A DNA stretch of 64,000 bases from CAVWNR01 sp963756525 (GTDB taxonomy: Bacteria > Actinomycetota > Actinomycetes > Mycobacteriales > Jatrophihabitantaceae): positions 620,001 through 684,000 of the forward strand of contig CAVWNR010000009.1 of assembly GCA_963756525.1 (NCBI GenBank), in the 5' to 3' direction. Shown in pieces: positions 15,441 through 24,427 of this stretch. How positions within the stretch are numbered: the first letter of the stretch is position 1; each line of letters opens with the position of its first letter. The translations under genes and the position numbers were made by a program. A model generated the notes under the pieces. It was not told the DNA's origin. It did no database searches and saw only the letters and a program-made list of their open reading frames with translations.

Positions 15441-15470
15441 AATATCGACCACGAGTCCAACATCAACAGC
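15441..15470. repeat. AATA target duplication plus right half of the split palindrome
   Basis: Bases 15445-15470 are the exact reverse complement of 13675-13700. The half-site begins only six bases after the stop of the GH15 gene (minus strand), so the intact palindrome probably served as its transcription terminator. Confidence 0.85.
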
Positions 15471-15475
15471 CGAAG

Positions 15476-18400
15476 TCACGGCACGGTGAGCGCCTGCACC
15501 ACCACCGGGTTGTGCTTGGTGTAGTCGAGCTCGTCGGACTGCGCCACGCCGGCCGGCGGGATCGTGTCCATGACCTTCGGCACCGAGTTCGGGTCGGCGG
15601 TGCAGTGCGGGTCGGTGCTGGCCGTGGCGCATACCCCGAAGGTGTAGCCGCCGGGCGTCGCGGTGAACGCTCGCGTCTGGTCGGACCCGTGCGTCCCGTC
15701 CTGTCCGGTGAGCGTCACCGCGAACGACCAGCCCGACCCCGGCGTCCCGCCCAGCGCCGACTTGTCGACGGTGAACGTGATGTAGCGCGAGATCTGGTTC
15801 GCCTTGATCGTCACCGTCCCCACGGTGGTGCCGCCGGCGTCGACGAAGCGCTGCCCGAAGCCCTGCACCTCGATCAACCGGGACCACGGCGTGCCGAGCT
15901 GGTAATTCATGCTGGAGTAGGAGGGCGCGGTCGAGGTCGGCGACGCGCCGGGCTGGGACACGTACAGGTCCACGAGCTGCGCGCCGAGCGGGCTGCCGAA
16001 CGTCGGTGACAGGTCGCGCGTCTGCACCCGGAAGGTGACCGTCGAGCCGGTGTCGTAGACCTGGAACGCGGTGAGGTCGAACGCGCCGGGGTGGAAGTCG
16101 GGCGCTGTCGGGTAGGCGTAGTTGCCCGGCCCGTTGTCGTCACCGGTCGGGTCACTGGTCTGGTAGATCAGCGTGCCGTTCACCACGTCGTAGACGACCG
16201 TGCGCACGACCTGCGCGGTGCCGCCGTCAGCGGCCGTGCTGGTGATCACGAGGACGTTCGTGCCGGCTGCGGCGGTCAACACCACGCTGAACGACCCGTC
16301 GGCCCCGGCGGTCGTTGTGGTGTGTGTGGTGGCGGTGTCCTGGTCGGTGGCGACGTCGGCGATGTCGATCGTGGCGCCCGGCGCAGCCGTGCCTGCGACG
16401 GTGATCGTCCCGGTGGTGGCCGACTGGTCGGCGGGCGAGGTGACGGTGAGCGGCGTCGTCCCCTGCGTGTGCCGCACATACCGGTCGACCGTGACGGCGG
16501 GCTTCTCCACCACCCGGCCGGCGGTCAGGTCGGCCGCCAGGCGCACGAACGACGCCGAGCCCCAGGTCAGCGGCGCGGCCGAGCCGTCCGGCTTGCCGTT
16601 GACGAAGCCGATGGAGGCGACGGACGGGTCGGTGCCGTACGGGGACGGCGGCAGGTTCGGGTAGTCCCACACCTGCTCGGGCACCAGCCCGACACCGGAG
16701 GACATGGCCTGCATCGTGCCGAGCAGCTGCCCGGCGAACGTCGGCTGGCCGGTGGAGAGCGACTGCTCGCCGCGCTCGGCGGAGAGCACCGGCCAGGGAT
16801 GCCCGGTGCCGGTGTTTGTGGCTGCCCACGGCGCGCCCTCGACCGTGCAGGACGTTCCGGCGCCGACCTGACAGTCGCCGTACCCGTCGCCGTTGTAGCG
16901 CAGCCAGCCCGATCCGCTGGCGGTTTGCCGCTCGATCGTGGCGTCGACGACCTTGAGCGAGTTCGCGACGACCGGGTCGCCGGCGGGGAGCTCACCGAGG
17001 CGCACCAGCTCCTGGAACCCGGCGTCGATCACGGTGCGCTGGTCGAGCGTCGGACCGCCGTTGCCGAGGTTGTAGCTGATCGCCGCGTTCGGGTCGCCGG
17101 TCTTGGAGAGCCGGATGAAGTACGGCTGGGTGGACAGCGGCCCGTTAGTGGTGACCGTCCAGCCCTTGATGCTTCGCTGGTATTGGTCCGCGGTGGCCAG
17201 CCAGGTGCGCGCGTCGGCGGCGTCGCCGCGCATGCGCGCGATGGCGCCGGCGGCGACCAGCCCGGCGATCTCGGCGGCGATGGTCGAGGGTGAGTAGCCG
17301 CTCTGCTCCTCCCACCGTTCCGGACCGAAGGAGGGTCCGTGGCTGATCAGGAAGTTGGCCGCCGCCTGGATGTGCGGCCAGAGCGTCGGGTCACCGCCCA
17401 GGCCGGACTGCAGTGCCATGAGGATCGGGTAGGCGACCTCATCGAGCTGGATGTTGAACGAGTCGGGTGCGGTCTTGCCGTTGACCAGCGAGTTGCGCGG
17501 CATCGAGCCGTCGGCCTGTTGCTGGCGCAGCAGCAGGAACCGGGTGGCGTCCCGGGCAGTGGCCAGGTCGCCGTCGGTGTAGAGCGCCGTCCACGCCTCG
17601 TACAGGTCGCGGGCGAAGACCTCGCGGTAGGAACCGAAGAAGGTGTTGTTCGGGTCGCCGGCCGAGACCGCCTGCCCCCACGGCGAGGCCAGCGAGGCGA
17701 CGATCGCGCCGGGGAACGTCTTGTCCTCGCTCGCCTTCACCACGTTCGCGGACGTGTAGTACTCGCGGACGACGGCCGCGCGCTGATCGCGGTTCAGACC
17801 GGGCAGCCGCCACGAAACCGGGCGGAGACCGGCGTCGTAGCCAAACCAGCCGAGCTCATAGTCCGCCGCGAGCCGGATGAGCGGCGTAGCGAGTGTGGCG
17901 CCGGCGGTGGCGACGGCCGCTGCTTGGGTCGTGCCGAAGCCGAGCGCCAGGGTGAAGTCGCCGCGGCGGCGGGTGTCGATCTGAGCGGTCTGTTCGACGT
18001 GGCCGCCAGTGGCGTCGTCGTACGCGGGCCGGAGCGAATGGGTGGTGTCGAGCTCGGCGAGCCCGTCGCTCGCGGTGCCGACGAAACCGCTGCTCACCGC
18101 GCGGAACGGCCGGTCGGCGCGCAGCGCGAGGAAGCTCGGCACGGCGTAGTCGCGGTTCACCGCGTTGGTCGTCGTCTTGGTGTCGAAGCTCACCGGGACG
18201 GGCGTGCCCGTGGTGCGGTCGATCGTCGCGCTGTCGGCGCCGCCGTTGCCGGTGCCTCCGCCACCGTTACCGGCGACCGTGGCGTCGAGCCGGACGTAGA
18301 CCTGGTACGAGCGGGCGGCGGCCCGCAGCGGCGTGTAGGTCGAATGGACGACGACGCTGTCGCGTGCCGGGTCGGTCAGGTAGGTGGTCACGAACCGGTA

Positions 18401-18790
18401 GGCGCCGGACTTCGCCGTGGTCGTGACGGTGCAGATCATGCCGGTGGGGTCGGCCGAGACGGTGTAGGTGGTATCGCGCGCCTGCAGGTCGGTGAACGTC
18501 GAGCCGTCGGTGACGAGGTACTGCATGGTTTCGACGTTGGTGGTGTCGATCGTCGGCGCGTAGACGTCGGAGAGCACGCCGTCGGCGACCGTGTACCAGA
18601 TCTTGGACGTGGTGTTGCGGGCCGTGCCGAGGCAGTCCTTGCGCGCCAGGTCGAAGTGGCTCAGCGCTCCCGGCGCGCCGGGAGCCGTCGTCGGCGGGGC
18701 GGCTGCGGCAGTAGCCGCGGGAACCAGCATCGCGACGACCAGCGCCGTCGTGGAGAGGACTGCGCACAGCGCCCGGCGACCCTTGCTCAT
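15476..18790 (-). CDS. Secreted glucodextranase-like GH15 glucan hydrolase
   Basis: The 1104-residue protein starts at ATG 18790 with GCAGGAGG upstream; the first ~32 residues are a signal peptide (KGRRALC, hydrophobic core, ATAAAAPP). An N-terminal beta-sandwich (to ~280) is followed by the (alpha/alpha)6 GH15 catalytic domain with GSYREVFARDLYEAWTAL, a general-acid region ERWEEQSGYSPSTIAAEIAG and a general-base region PVLSAERGEQSL. A bacterial Ig-like domain (~750-840) and a C-terminal DOMON-like domain follow. This order matches Arthrobacter-type glucodextranase, which releases glucose from alpha-glucans. The gene follows the CHAT gene by 66 bases but has its own export signal, so joint transcription need not mean joint function. 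Confidence 0.82.
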   Translation of the reverse strand: MSKGRRALCAVLSTTALVVAMLVPAATAAAAPPTTAPGAPGALSHFDLARKDCLGTARNTTSKIWYTVADGVLSDVYAPTIDTTNVETMQYLVTDGSTFTDLQARDTTYTVSADPTGMICTVTTTAKSGAYRFVTTYLTDPARDSVVVHSTYTPLRAAARSYQVYVRLDATVAGNGGGGTGNGGADSATIDRTTGTPVPVSFDTKTTTNAVNRDYAVPSFLALRADRPFRAVSSGFVGTASDGLAELDTTHSLRPAYDDATGGHVEQTAQIDTRRRGDFTLALGFGTTQAAAVATAGATLATPLIRLAADYELGWFGYDAGLRPVSWRLPGLNRDQRAAVVREYYTSANVVKASEDKTFPGAIVASLASPWGQAVSAGDPNNTFFGSYREVFARDLYEAWTALYTDGDLATARDATRFLLLRQQQADGSMPRNSLVNGKTAPDSFNIQLDEVAYPILMALQSGLGGDPTLWPHIQAAANFLISHGPSFGPERWEEQSGYSPSTIAAEIAGLVAAGAIARMRGDAADARTWLATADQYQRSIKGWTVTTNGPLSTQPYFIRLSKTGDPNAAISYNLGNGGPTLDQRTVIDAGFQELVRLGELPAGDPVVANSLKVVDATIERQTASGSGWLRYNGDGYGDCQVGAGTSCTVEGAPWAATNTGTGHPWPVLSAERGEQSLSTGQPTFAGQLLGTMQAMSSGVGLVPEQVWDYPNLPPSPYGTDPSVASIGFVNGKPDGSAAPLTWGSASFVRLAADLTAGRVVEKPAVTVDRYVRHTQGTTPLTVTSPADQSATTGTITVAGTAAPGATIDIADVATDQDTATTHTTTTAGADGSFSVVLTAAAGTNVLVITSTAADGGTAQVVRTVVYDVVNGTLIYQTSDPTGDDNGPGNYAYPTAPDFHPGAFDLTAFQVYDTGSTVTFRVQTRDLSPTFGSPLGAQLVDLYVSQPGASPTSTAPSYSSMNYQLGTPWSRLIEVQGFGQRFVDAGGTTVGTVTIKANQISRYITFTVDKSALGGTPGSGWSFAVTLTGQDGTHGSDQTRAFTATPGGYTFGVCATASTDPHCTADPNSVPKVMDTIPPAGVAQSDELDYTKHNPVVVQALTVP

Positions 18791-18856
18791 CGCGGCCTCC
18801 TGCTTGTTGCCGCATTCGAGCGGCCTGTCCATGCCAGCGGACCGCTACGGTCGGTG

Positions 18857-21358
18857 TCAAGACCCGACGGCCTGCCAGGTGGCTCCGAAACAGACGAACG
18901 GCGCCGGAGCCTCGCCGCGATGCGCCGTGACCGCGCTCGCCAGGGCGGCCGCCGAGTCTGCGCCTGCGGCGAGGCTGGCGTGGTAACCGGTCATCACGTC
19001 GGCCGCCGCGTCGTCGTGCACCCGTCCGACGCTCGCGACGACGCACGATGTGCCGAGCCGCAGCAGCACGCTGGTGAGGCCCAGCGCCTCGTCTCCGGGG
19101 CGAACCGTGGCGAGCCCGAGCTCGCATGCGGAGAGGATGACGTGCGGTGCGGCGTGCTCGAGTTCATAGGCGAACAGCGCGCCGTCGGCGAGCCGGATCG
19201 AGGAGAACAGCGGATTCTCGGTCTGGTGGGTGCCGTGCGCGGCGACGTGCACCACGGCGGCGCTCGCCAGAGCATCGGTGAAGGCGTCCCGGCCGGCGCC
19301 GGGGAGGGCTCGCCCGGACGGCCAGGTTTCGGCGACGCTTCTTGCTTCGTCGTCCGCGCGGTTCAGTCCCGGCCCGGTGACCGCGACGACCGCGCCGCCC
19401 GGCCTCGACCGCGCGGTCGAGGCCGCGAGCCACGCGGTGGCCGTCGGTGCAACCGTCGTCGGAACCCCGGTGAGCGACGGCAGCATGCTCCAGGGCAGCA
19501 TGGCGAGCGCGCCGGTCGGCGTGACCAGTAGCCGTTCGGCGTCCAGCCGCAGCGGGGTTACCAGTGTTGCGTTGAGCTCGGCCATGGCGCGGTCGAGCGA
19601 GCCCCGGGCCGCAGCGCGCAAACCTGCCGGGAGGTGCCCGTACGCCAGGACGTCGAGGTCGGCGCGAGCACGCCGGATGGTGTCCTCGACCGGCGCCGCC
19701 GGGCCGAGGTCGTGCAGGCTTGCTCGGCGCGGGCCGAGCACGACCGCGTGCAGCGTCGAGCCGACGCGCAGGTAGCAGGCGAGCGACGCACCCGCGGCGG
19801 TCAGTCCGGCGCGGATGGCACCGACCGGCGCCGTCCGCTCCGCCGCTCCGGCGCCGGACATCGACCACGAGCGAGCGTTGATCTCGCGTTCCAGCCGTCG
19901 GCGATGTTGGGCGAGCTGCGTGGCCGTAGCCGATCCGCCGTCGGCGTTGCGCAGCTCCTCGATCGTGCGGCGCAGCTCGGCCAGCAACTCGGCGGTGCGC
20001 TCGTCTGCCGGCGGGCAGACCGACTGCAGCCGGCTCGACACGGCGCGGCCACGCTCGACCGCGGCGAGCACCCGCCCGGGCGAGCCCTGCTCGATGGCGA
20101 TCGCGCGACCGAGCTCGGCCAGCCGCCGGCCGTGGATCGCGCTGGCCGTCTGCAGGTCGATGCTGCCGAAACTGGCCTGGTAGGCGGCGAGGTCGGCCAG
20201 CCCGGCGCGAACCTCGCGCACGGCATGCGTCGCGTCACCGGACGCCCGGGCGAGCCGCGCCCGCAGGTACCGGGAGTGCAGCCGCGCCGAGATCGGCTCT
20301 CGTCGACCGGCGATGCCTGCTGCCGTCGCGATCCGCTGCGCCTCCGCCACCCGGCCGCGGTCGAGAAGCGCCTCGGCGGCCAGGAAGGCGGCCGTCCGTG
20401 CCTGCGACTGCTGTCCCTGCACCGCCAACTCGCTCGCCAGCTGCCGGGCGACGCCGGCGATGTCCCGTCCGAGCGCGAACTGGGCGCTGACCACGACCAG
20501 GTCGGCGGCGCAGCGCCACCGCTCGTTCCGGCGACGCTGAAAACGCGACCGCGCCCGCCGAGCGAGCCGGTTCGCCGCCGCGGGCTGCCCGGCCAGCAAC
20601 GCGCAGCGGGCACGCGCCAGCTCGGTCTCGGCAAGGTCCTGCACCACCCTGTCCTGCCGGAATATCGCCGCAGCCTCAGCGAGCACATCGTCAGCCTCGC
20701 GCAGCAGACCAGCCTCGCTCAGTACGCGCGCTCGGTCGAGCAGCGCCACCCCTGTGTTGACCTCGACCGAGAGCCGATCTGCCGAATCCATCAGCTGGAG
20801 TGCGCATGGAAGATCTCCACTTAGAAACGCGACGTATCCGAGGTTGTAAAGTGCCTTGGCCTGCATCATGGCAAGGCCTTCCGCCTCGGCTAGGTTCGCG
20901 CACCGCTGCAAGTCCTCCCGAGCGGCGGCTAGTTTCGATCGGTTGATATACGAGACGCTGCGGTTCAGCCAGGTCATGCACTTGTCAAGCGCTGACGCAT
21001 ACCCGAAACCTTGCTCGGCCTCGTCGAACGCCGCGAGGGCAGCGTCGTCTCGACCGTTTCGCAGCAGCAGGAGTCCACGTTGCATCGCAGCCAACGTGCG
21101 GAGGGTGGGCTGCTCCGCTATGAGCGGCGTGGCCCGGGCGAGCGCGTCGAGGCCGCGCTCCAATCCATGCAGTTCGGCTTCGGCAAGCCCGAGCGTGATC
21201 AGAACTCGTGCGCGCCAGAACGCGGCGTCAGCTGATTCGACATCAGCCAGCACGCCCAGGGCCTGCTGCAACGTGCGGGCGGCACGCGACGGATGACCAA
21301 CCGAGTTATGCGCGAATGCGAGCGAGTGCAAGCGAGCTGCGCGCTCGATGCTGCTCAC
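18857..21358 (-). CDS. TPR-CHAT caspase-like protease
   Basis: The 833-residue protein has an N-terminal two-thirds of tetratricopeptide-like helical repeats (about residues 5-430), a linker helix, and a C-terminal CHAT domain (about 540-833). The presumed catalytic dyad is intact: His708 in VVHVAAHGTH and Cys745 in VILSACELG, followed by LLRLGTSCVVASVGRV. CHAT domains are caspase-fold proteases, usually activated by signals read through the TPR part. It starts at GTG 21358, 21 bases after the previous gene, with AACAGGA upstream. It is the last gene of the S8-sigma operon; no signal peptide is seen, so it acts in the cytoplasm. Confidence 0.85.
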   Translation of the reverse strand: MSSIERAARLHSLAFAHNSVGHPSRAARTLQQALGVLADVESADAAFWRARVLITLGLAEAELHGLERGLDALARATPLIAEQPTLRTLAAMQRGLLLLRNGRDDAALAAFDEAEQGFGYASALDKCMTWLNRSVSYINRSKLAAAREDLQRCANLAEAEGLAMMQAKALYNLGYVAFLSGDLPCALQLMDSADRLSVEVNTGVALLDRARVLSEAGLLREADDVLAEAAAIFRQDRVVQDLAETELARARCALLAGQPAAANRLARRARSRFQRRRNERWRCAADLVVVSAQFALGRDIAGVARQLASELAVQGQQSQARTAAFLAAEALLDRGRVAEAQRIATAAGIAGRREPISARLHSRYLRARLARASGDATHAVREVRAGLADLAAYQASFGSIDLQTASAIHGRRLAELGRAIAIEQGSPGRVLAAVERGRAVSSRLQSVCPPADERTAELLAELRRTIEELRNADGGSATATQLAQHRRRLEREINARSWSMSGAGAAERTAPVGAIRAGLTAAGASLACYLRVGSTLHAVVLGPRRASLHDLGPAAPVEDTIRRARADLDVLAYGHLPAGLRAAARGSLDRAMAELNATLVTPLRLDAERLLVTPTGALAMLPWSMLPSLTGVPTTVAPTATAWLAASTARSRPGGAVVAVTGPGLNRADDEARSVAETWPSGRALPGAGRDAFTDALASAAVVHVAAHGTHQTENPLFSSIRLADGALFAYELEHAAPHVILSACELGLATVRPGDEALGLTSVLLRLGTSCVVASVGRVHDDAAADVMTGYHASLAAGADSAAALASAVTAHRGEAPAPFVCFGATWQAVGS

Positions 21359-21379
21359 CGCGGACCGTCCTGTTGCAGC

Positions 21380-21898
21380 TCACAGATCGAGCGATGGTGT
21401 GATGACCGGAGGATGGCTCACCCCGTTCGGTGGGCGGAGCACGAACTGGGCGAGCCCGCGCGGCACATCGTCGAAGACGAAGCGTCCATCGGCGTCGGCC
21501 GTCGCTTGCAGCCGGTTGCCCACCAGGCGCAATTCGACCGAGACCCCTCCGCCGGGTGCCACCCAGCCGTCGATGCGCACCTGGTCCGGTCCGGCTGGGC
21601 TGATCGTCACCATGGTGGTCAAGCTAGCGCTGGTGAAGGTGATGGTCTGTACCGCCGTCGCACCGGCGTCCTCGCCGCGAGCGCCGGCGGGTTCGACGGC
21701 GAGACGTTGCAGGCGGGCGACCTCGGCGTGCAGCGCGTCGAGCGTGATGCCGAACTGCAGACGATCGACGAGCCCGTCGGGCACCGGGTCGATCGACGCG
21801 TACAGGTCGGCGATGGATTCCAAAATCTGGCCGTCCGTCACATCGATCGTTCCCGTGGCAAGGACGTCCACGTCTTGCGGGTCGTGGCCAGTCGTCAT
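21380..21898 (-). CDS. Small conserved protein of the S8-sigma-CHAT operon
   Basis: The 172-residue protein has an acidic N-terminus, a helical segment containing YASIDPVPDGLVDRLQFGI, and a C-terminal beta-rich part (IDGWVAPGGGVSVELRLVG, then ADADGRFVFDDVPRG) that looks like a carboxypeptidase-regulatory or transthyretin-like fold. There is no membrane helix or signal peptide. ATG 21898 is one base after the sigma-factor stop. Position and size make it a candidate anti-sigma factor, adaptor or protease substrate, but no motif proves any of these. Confidence 0.7.
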   Translation of the reverse strand: MTTGHDPQDVDVLATGTIDVTDGQILESIADLYASIDPVPDGLVDRLQFGITLDALHAEVARLQRLAVEPAGARGEDAGATAVQTITFTSASLTTMVTISPAGPDQVRIDGWVAPGGGVSVELRLVGNRLQATADADGRFVFDDVPRGLAQFVLRPPNGVSHPPVITPSLDL

Positions 21899-21899
21899 C

Positions 21900-22484
21900 T
21901 CACATCTCCCATTCCGGATCGCTCGCCAGTCGCGCGCGAAGCTTCGCTAGGCACCGCCCCCGTGTGGGACCGATGCTGCCCACCGGCATGCCGAGGGCGG
22001 CGGCGATCGACGCGTAGTCGGGCCGATCGGCGAACGCGATCACGCGCAACAGCTGCCGGCACTTTTCCGGCAACTGCTGGATGTGCCGCCAGAGCCGGTT
22101 CTGGCCGTCGTCGCGGATCACGAGTTCCTCGGGAACGTCATCAACAGACGTGGCGAACTGGTCGTCGGCGAAGTCCTGCGGCTCGACGCGGTCGGCGCGC
22201 TTGGTGAGCCGCCACGCCTCTCGGCGGGCACTGACTATCAGCCACTGGAGGACGGCGCGCGGGTCCGCGATCGTGTGCGCGCTGCGGACCAGCGAGAGCC
22301 AGGTGGTTTGCAGAACGTCCTCGGCCGAGTCATGGTCGACGCGCTGCGCGCGCACGGTATGCCAGAGGATTGGCGTGACGAGCGCGACAAGGTCACCCAT
22401 CTTGGCCTCGTCGCCCTCTCGGAACGCGGCGAACATGCTTGCTGCGCGCGCGGCGAGGGTGTCCGGCACCGGTTCGGCGATCAC
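21900..22484 (-). CDS. ECF-like RNA polymerase sigma factor
   Basis: The 194-residue protein shows a region-2 segment (DLVALVTPILWHTVRAQRVD then AEDVLQTTWLSLVRSAHTI) and a region-4 helix-turn-helix (LPEKCRQLLRVIAFADRPDYASIAAALGMP within about 150-180, ending GSIGPTRGRCLAKLRARL). This is a minimal two-domain sigma-70 factor. Its GTG start overlaps the stop of the S8 protease gene (GTGA), so the two are translationally coupled. A classical membrane anti-sigma gene is absent; the next gene encodes a soluble protein instead. Confidence 0.85.
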   Translation of the reverse strand: MIAEPVPDTLAARAASMFAAFREGDEAKMGDLVALVTPILWHTVRAQRVDHDSAEDVLQTTWLSLVRSAHTIADPRAVLQWLIVSARREAWRLTKRADRVEPQDFADDQFATSVDDVPEELVIRDDGQNRLWRHIQQLPEKCRQLLRVIAFADRPDYASIAAALGMPVGSIGPTRGRCLAKLRARLASDPEWEM

Positions 22485-24097
22485 GGCCGGTCCAGGCCGA
22501 TCAAGTGGGTCAGCGCGTCCCAGCCGCGGTCGACCGTACTGCCGGGATCGAGCTCACCCGTTGGCCCGCAGTTGCCTTCGAACATCCGCTGCGCGATTTC
22601 GCCGGCGAGGACGGGCGCGGCAAACGAGGTGCCGCTCCACACTCCGAAACCACCTCGGAAGTCGTCGATGTCGATCGTGGCTCGGACACCGCCGCCCGGT
22701 AGCTGTACCTCAACGGCCGGCTGAATGGAGGCGTTGAAGGTCATCGGCAAGGTGCTGACCAGTGCCGCGCCCGGCCGATCGCACGTGACCCAGTCGCCGG
22801 CGTTGCTGAACAGTGCGACGCTGCGTCCGTTCGGATTGCGTGCGCCCACACTCACGACTGGTACCGAGTCGTGATTAAAGGCGGCAACCACCCCGCCGGC
22901 GTAAGGCGTGAAGCCCGCCGGGAAGAACGGCCGCGTCGTCGCGTCGTTCCCGGCGGAAGCGAGCACGACGACCCCGCACTTGCCGAGTTCCTGCAGCGGC
23001 CCGAGCAGCATCGGGTCGAACTGGGGGTCCTCCGGCTGCTCGTGGTAGTAGCCGAGCGACAGCGACAGGACGTCGATGAAGGAGTCAGCGTCGTCCGCCT
23101 GCTGGGCTTGTTTCTGTCGGGTGACGAGGGCGGATACGGCATTGAGCAGATCCCCTTCGGCGACGACCCCGTCACCGCTCATGATCCGGATCGCCAGGAT
23201 GGTCGCATCCGGGCACTTCTGCCGGATCAACCCGGCGATGAATGTCCCATGCCCGGCGTCGGAATCCAGCACGCCCTCCAAGGGATCAACGGTCACGCCG
23301 GTGAGTTCGGCGTCGGTGGCCGGATCGGTGAGGCCGATCGGCACACCGGCCACGGTGACGTGGCTCTGCACGCTGCCATCCTCGAACCACCGATGCGAGC
23401 CGATACCCGTGTCGAGAACCGCGATCACCGGCCGGCGGCACGTCAGCTCGTTGTCGGGACGGCGTACCGGTTCCGGCCCGACCCAGGCGACGGGAGCCCG
23501 GCCGCCCCATCCGGGCATCCCGTACTGGTAGCTCGGCATGGCAAGACCACCACCCTGGGTCTGCGGTGCTCCACCGACGCCACCGCCCTGGGTCTGCGGC
23601 ACGCCGCCGATCCACGGACCGCCGGTCGCGGCGAGCAGATGCTCGAGCGCGACGTCCTGCGGTATCTGCTTCGGATCGTCCACGATCGTGCGGAAGGTCT
23701 GCAGCACGTGCCAGGCGTCTGCGGGAGGTTGCGGCTGGTTGGTCGTGGGAACCAGGCGCACCCGAGTCGGCCAGCGAGCCAGGTCGACGGCGCGGTTGCG
23801 CGCGGCGTAGTTGCGCACCGGCTGATCGGTCGCGTGCGGCTCGAGCTTGAGGCCGTGCTTCGAGGCTGCCTCGCCGAGCGCGCCGTATCGGTCGGTGTCC
23901 GGCGCGACACCACGGAGCATCAGCCGGTTCCCGATGTAGACGGTCGGCCGGATCGGCGGCTGGCCAGGCACCCGGACCGCGGTGGTCGGATCGAGCAGCC
24001 GCGCCTGGTACCGGACGAGCATGTCCGCCGTCGGCGTCAGCAGCGGCTCGCGGCCGATCGGCTGCGTTGGCCTGCTCTGCGAAGGCTGGCTGGTCAT
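22481..24097 (-). CDS. Subtilisin-like S8 serine protease, cytoplasmic
   Basis: The 538-residue protein has a complete subtilase triad: Asp229 (VIAVLDTGIGSH), His283 (DAGHGTFIAGLI) and Ser491 (SGTSFAAPVLAG), with oxyanion Asn384 (ASAGND). An N-terminal region of about 220 residues replaces the usual signal and propeptide. It contains a duplicated PQTQGGG motif (168-184) before the catalytic domain, which may be a linker or cleavage site. No export signal is visible. The start is ATG 24097 with GGTGAGG upstream; the frame open to 24175 lacks a ribosome site. It is the first gene of the four-gene operon. Confidence 0.88.
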   Translation of the reverse strand: MTSQPSQSRPTQPIGREPLLTPTADMLVRYQARLLDPTTAVRVPGQPPIRPTVYIGNRLMLRGVAPDTDRYGALGEAASKHGLKLEPHATDQPVRNYAARNRAVDLARWPTRVRLVPTTNQPQPPADAWHVLQTFRTIVDDPKQIPQDVALEHLLAATGGPWIGGVPQTQGGGVGGAPQTQGGGLAMPSYQYGMPGWGGRAPVAWVGPEPVRRPDNELTCRRPVIAVLDTGIGSHRWFEDGSVQSHVTVAGVPIGLTDPATDAELTGVTVDPLEGVLDSDAGHGTFIAGLIRQKCPDATILAIRIMSGDGVVAEGDLLNAVSALVTRQKQAQQADDADSFIDVLSLSLGYYHEQPEDPQFDPMLLGPLQELGKCGVVVLASAGNDATTRPFFPAGFTPYAGGVVAAFNHDSVPVVSVGARNPNGRSVALFSNAGDWVTCDRPGAALVSTLPMTFNASIQPAVEVQLPGGGVRATIDIDDFRGGFGVWSGTSFAAPVLAGEIAQRMFEGNCGPTGELDPGSTVDRGWDALTHLIGLDRP

Positions 24098-24214
24098 GGC
24101 TACCTCACCCCCAGTGCGGGCAGCGTCGTTCCCGGGAGCGTATGCGGCAGCCGGGCATCGCCACCAGTAGATCAAGCCGGGTCATCAGCCAGTAAGGAGG
24201 ACAGACCGACCGAA

Positions 24215-24255
24215 GCTGATACATGCCGCTTCGGCGGCCACCGGCATGTATCAGC
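24215..24255. repeat. 14-bp perfect inverted repeat upstream of the S8 operon
   Basis: GCTGATACATGCCG (24215-24228) is exactly complementary to 24242-24255, with a 13-base spacer. It is less GC-rich than neighbouring terminator stems and could be an operator or a leader hairpin; it lies 118 bases before the protease start codon. Confidence 0.7.
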
Positions 24256-24283
24256 GGCGGCGCAGCGGACTCCTGAATGGCGA

Positions 24284-24372
24284 ACGGCTCGGACGGGATG
24301 GGCTGCGGCGCCGCGCGGTCGGGGGGGACGCGCGGCACCGCGGCCGTGCGGGGGCAGCCTCGTCCGAGCCGT
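24284..24372 (-). other. Nested three-helix RNA-like structure
   Basis: Three pairs of complementary segments are nested: 24284-24295 with 24361-24372 (12 bp), 24301-24306 with 24354-24359 (6 bp) and 24310-24317 with 24329-24336 (8 bp). Such an ordered arrangement suggests a folded leader RNA or small RNA, not a simple terminator. Confidence 0.5.
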
Positions 24373-24388
24373 ATTCCACGACGGCAGC

Positions 24389-24427
24389 GTTCGGCCCGGC
24401 TCCATTGCTGCGGGAGCCGGGCCGAAC
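24389..24427 (-). terminator. Hairpin terminator of rplKA
   Basis: A perfect 15-bp inverted repeat (24389-24403 and 24413-24427) with a 9-base loop starts 14 bases after the rplA stop. Confidence 0.8.

Noticed and set aside
13675..15470. Reading the 26-bp flanking repeats as the terminal inverted repeats of the IS
   Set aside because: The AATA duplications lie inside these repeats, next to GAGCCTG-type ends, and the same palindrome arm occurs at 58877 without an IS. The repeats therefore belong to the target, not the element.
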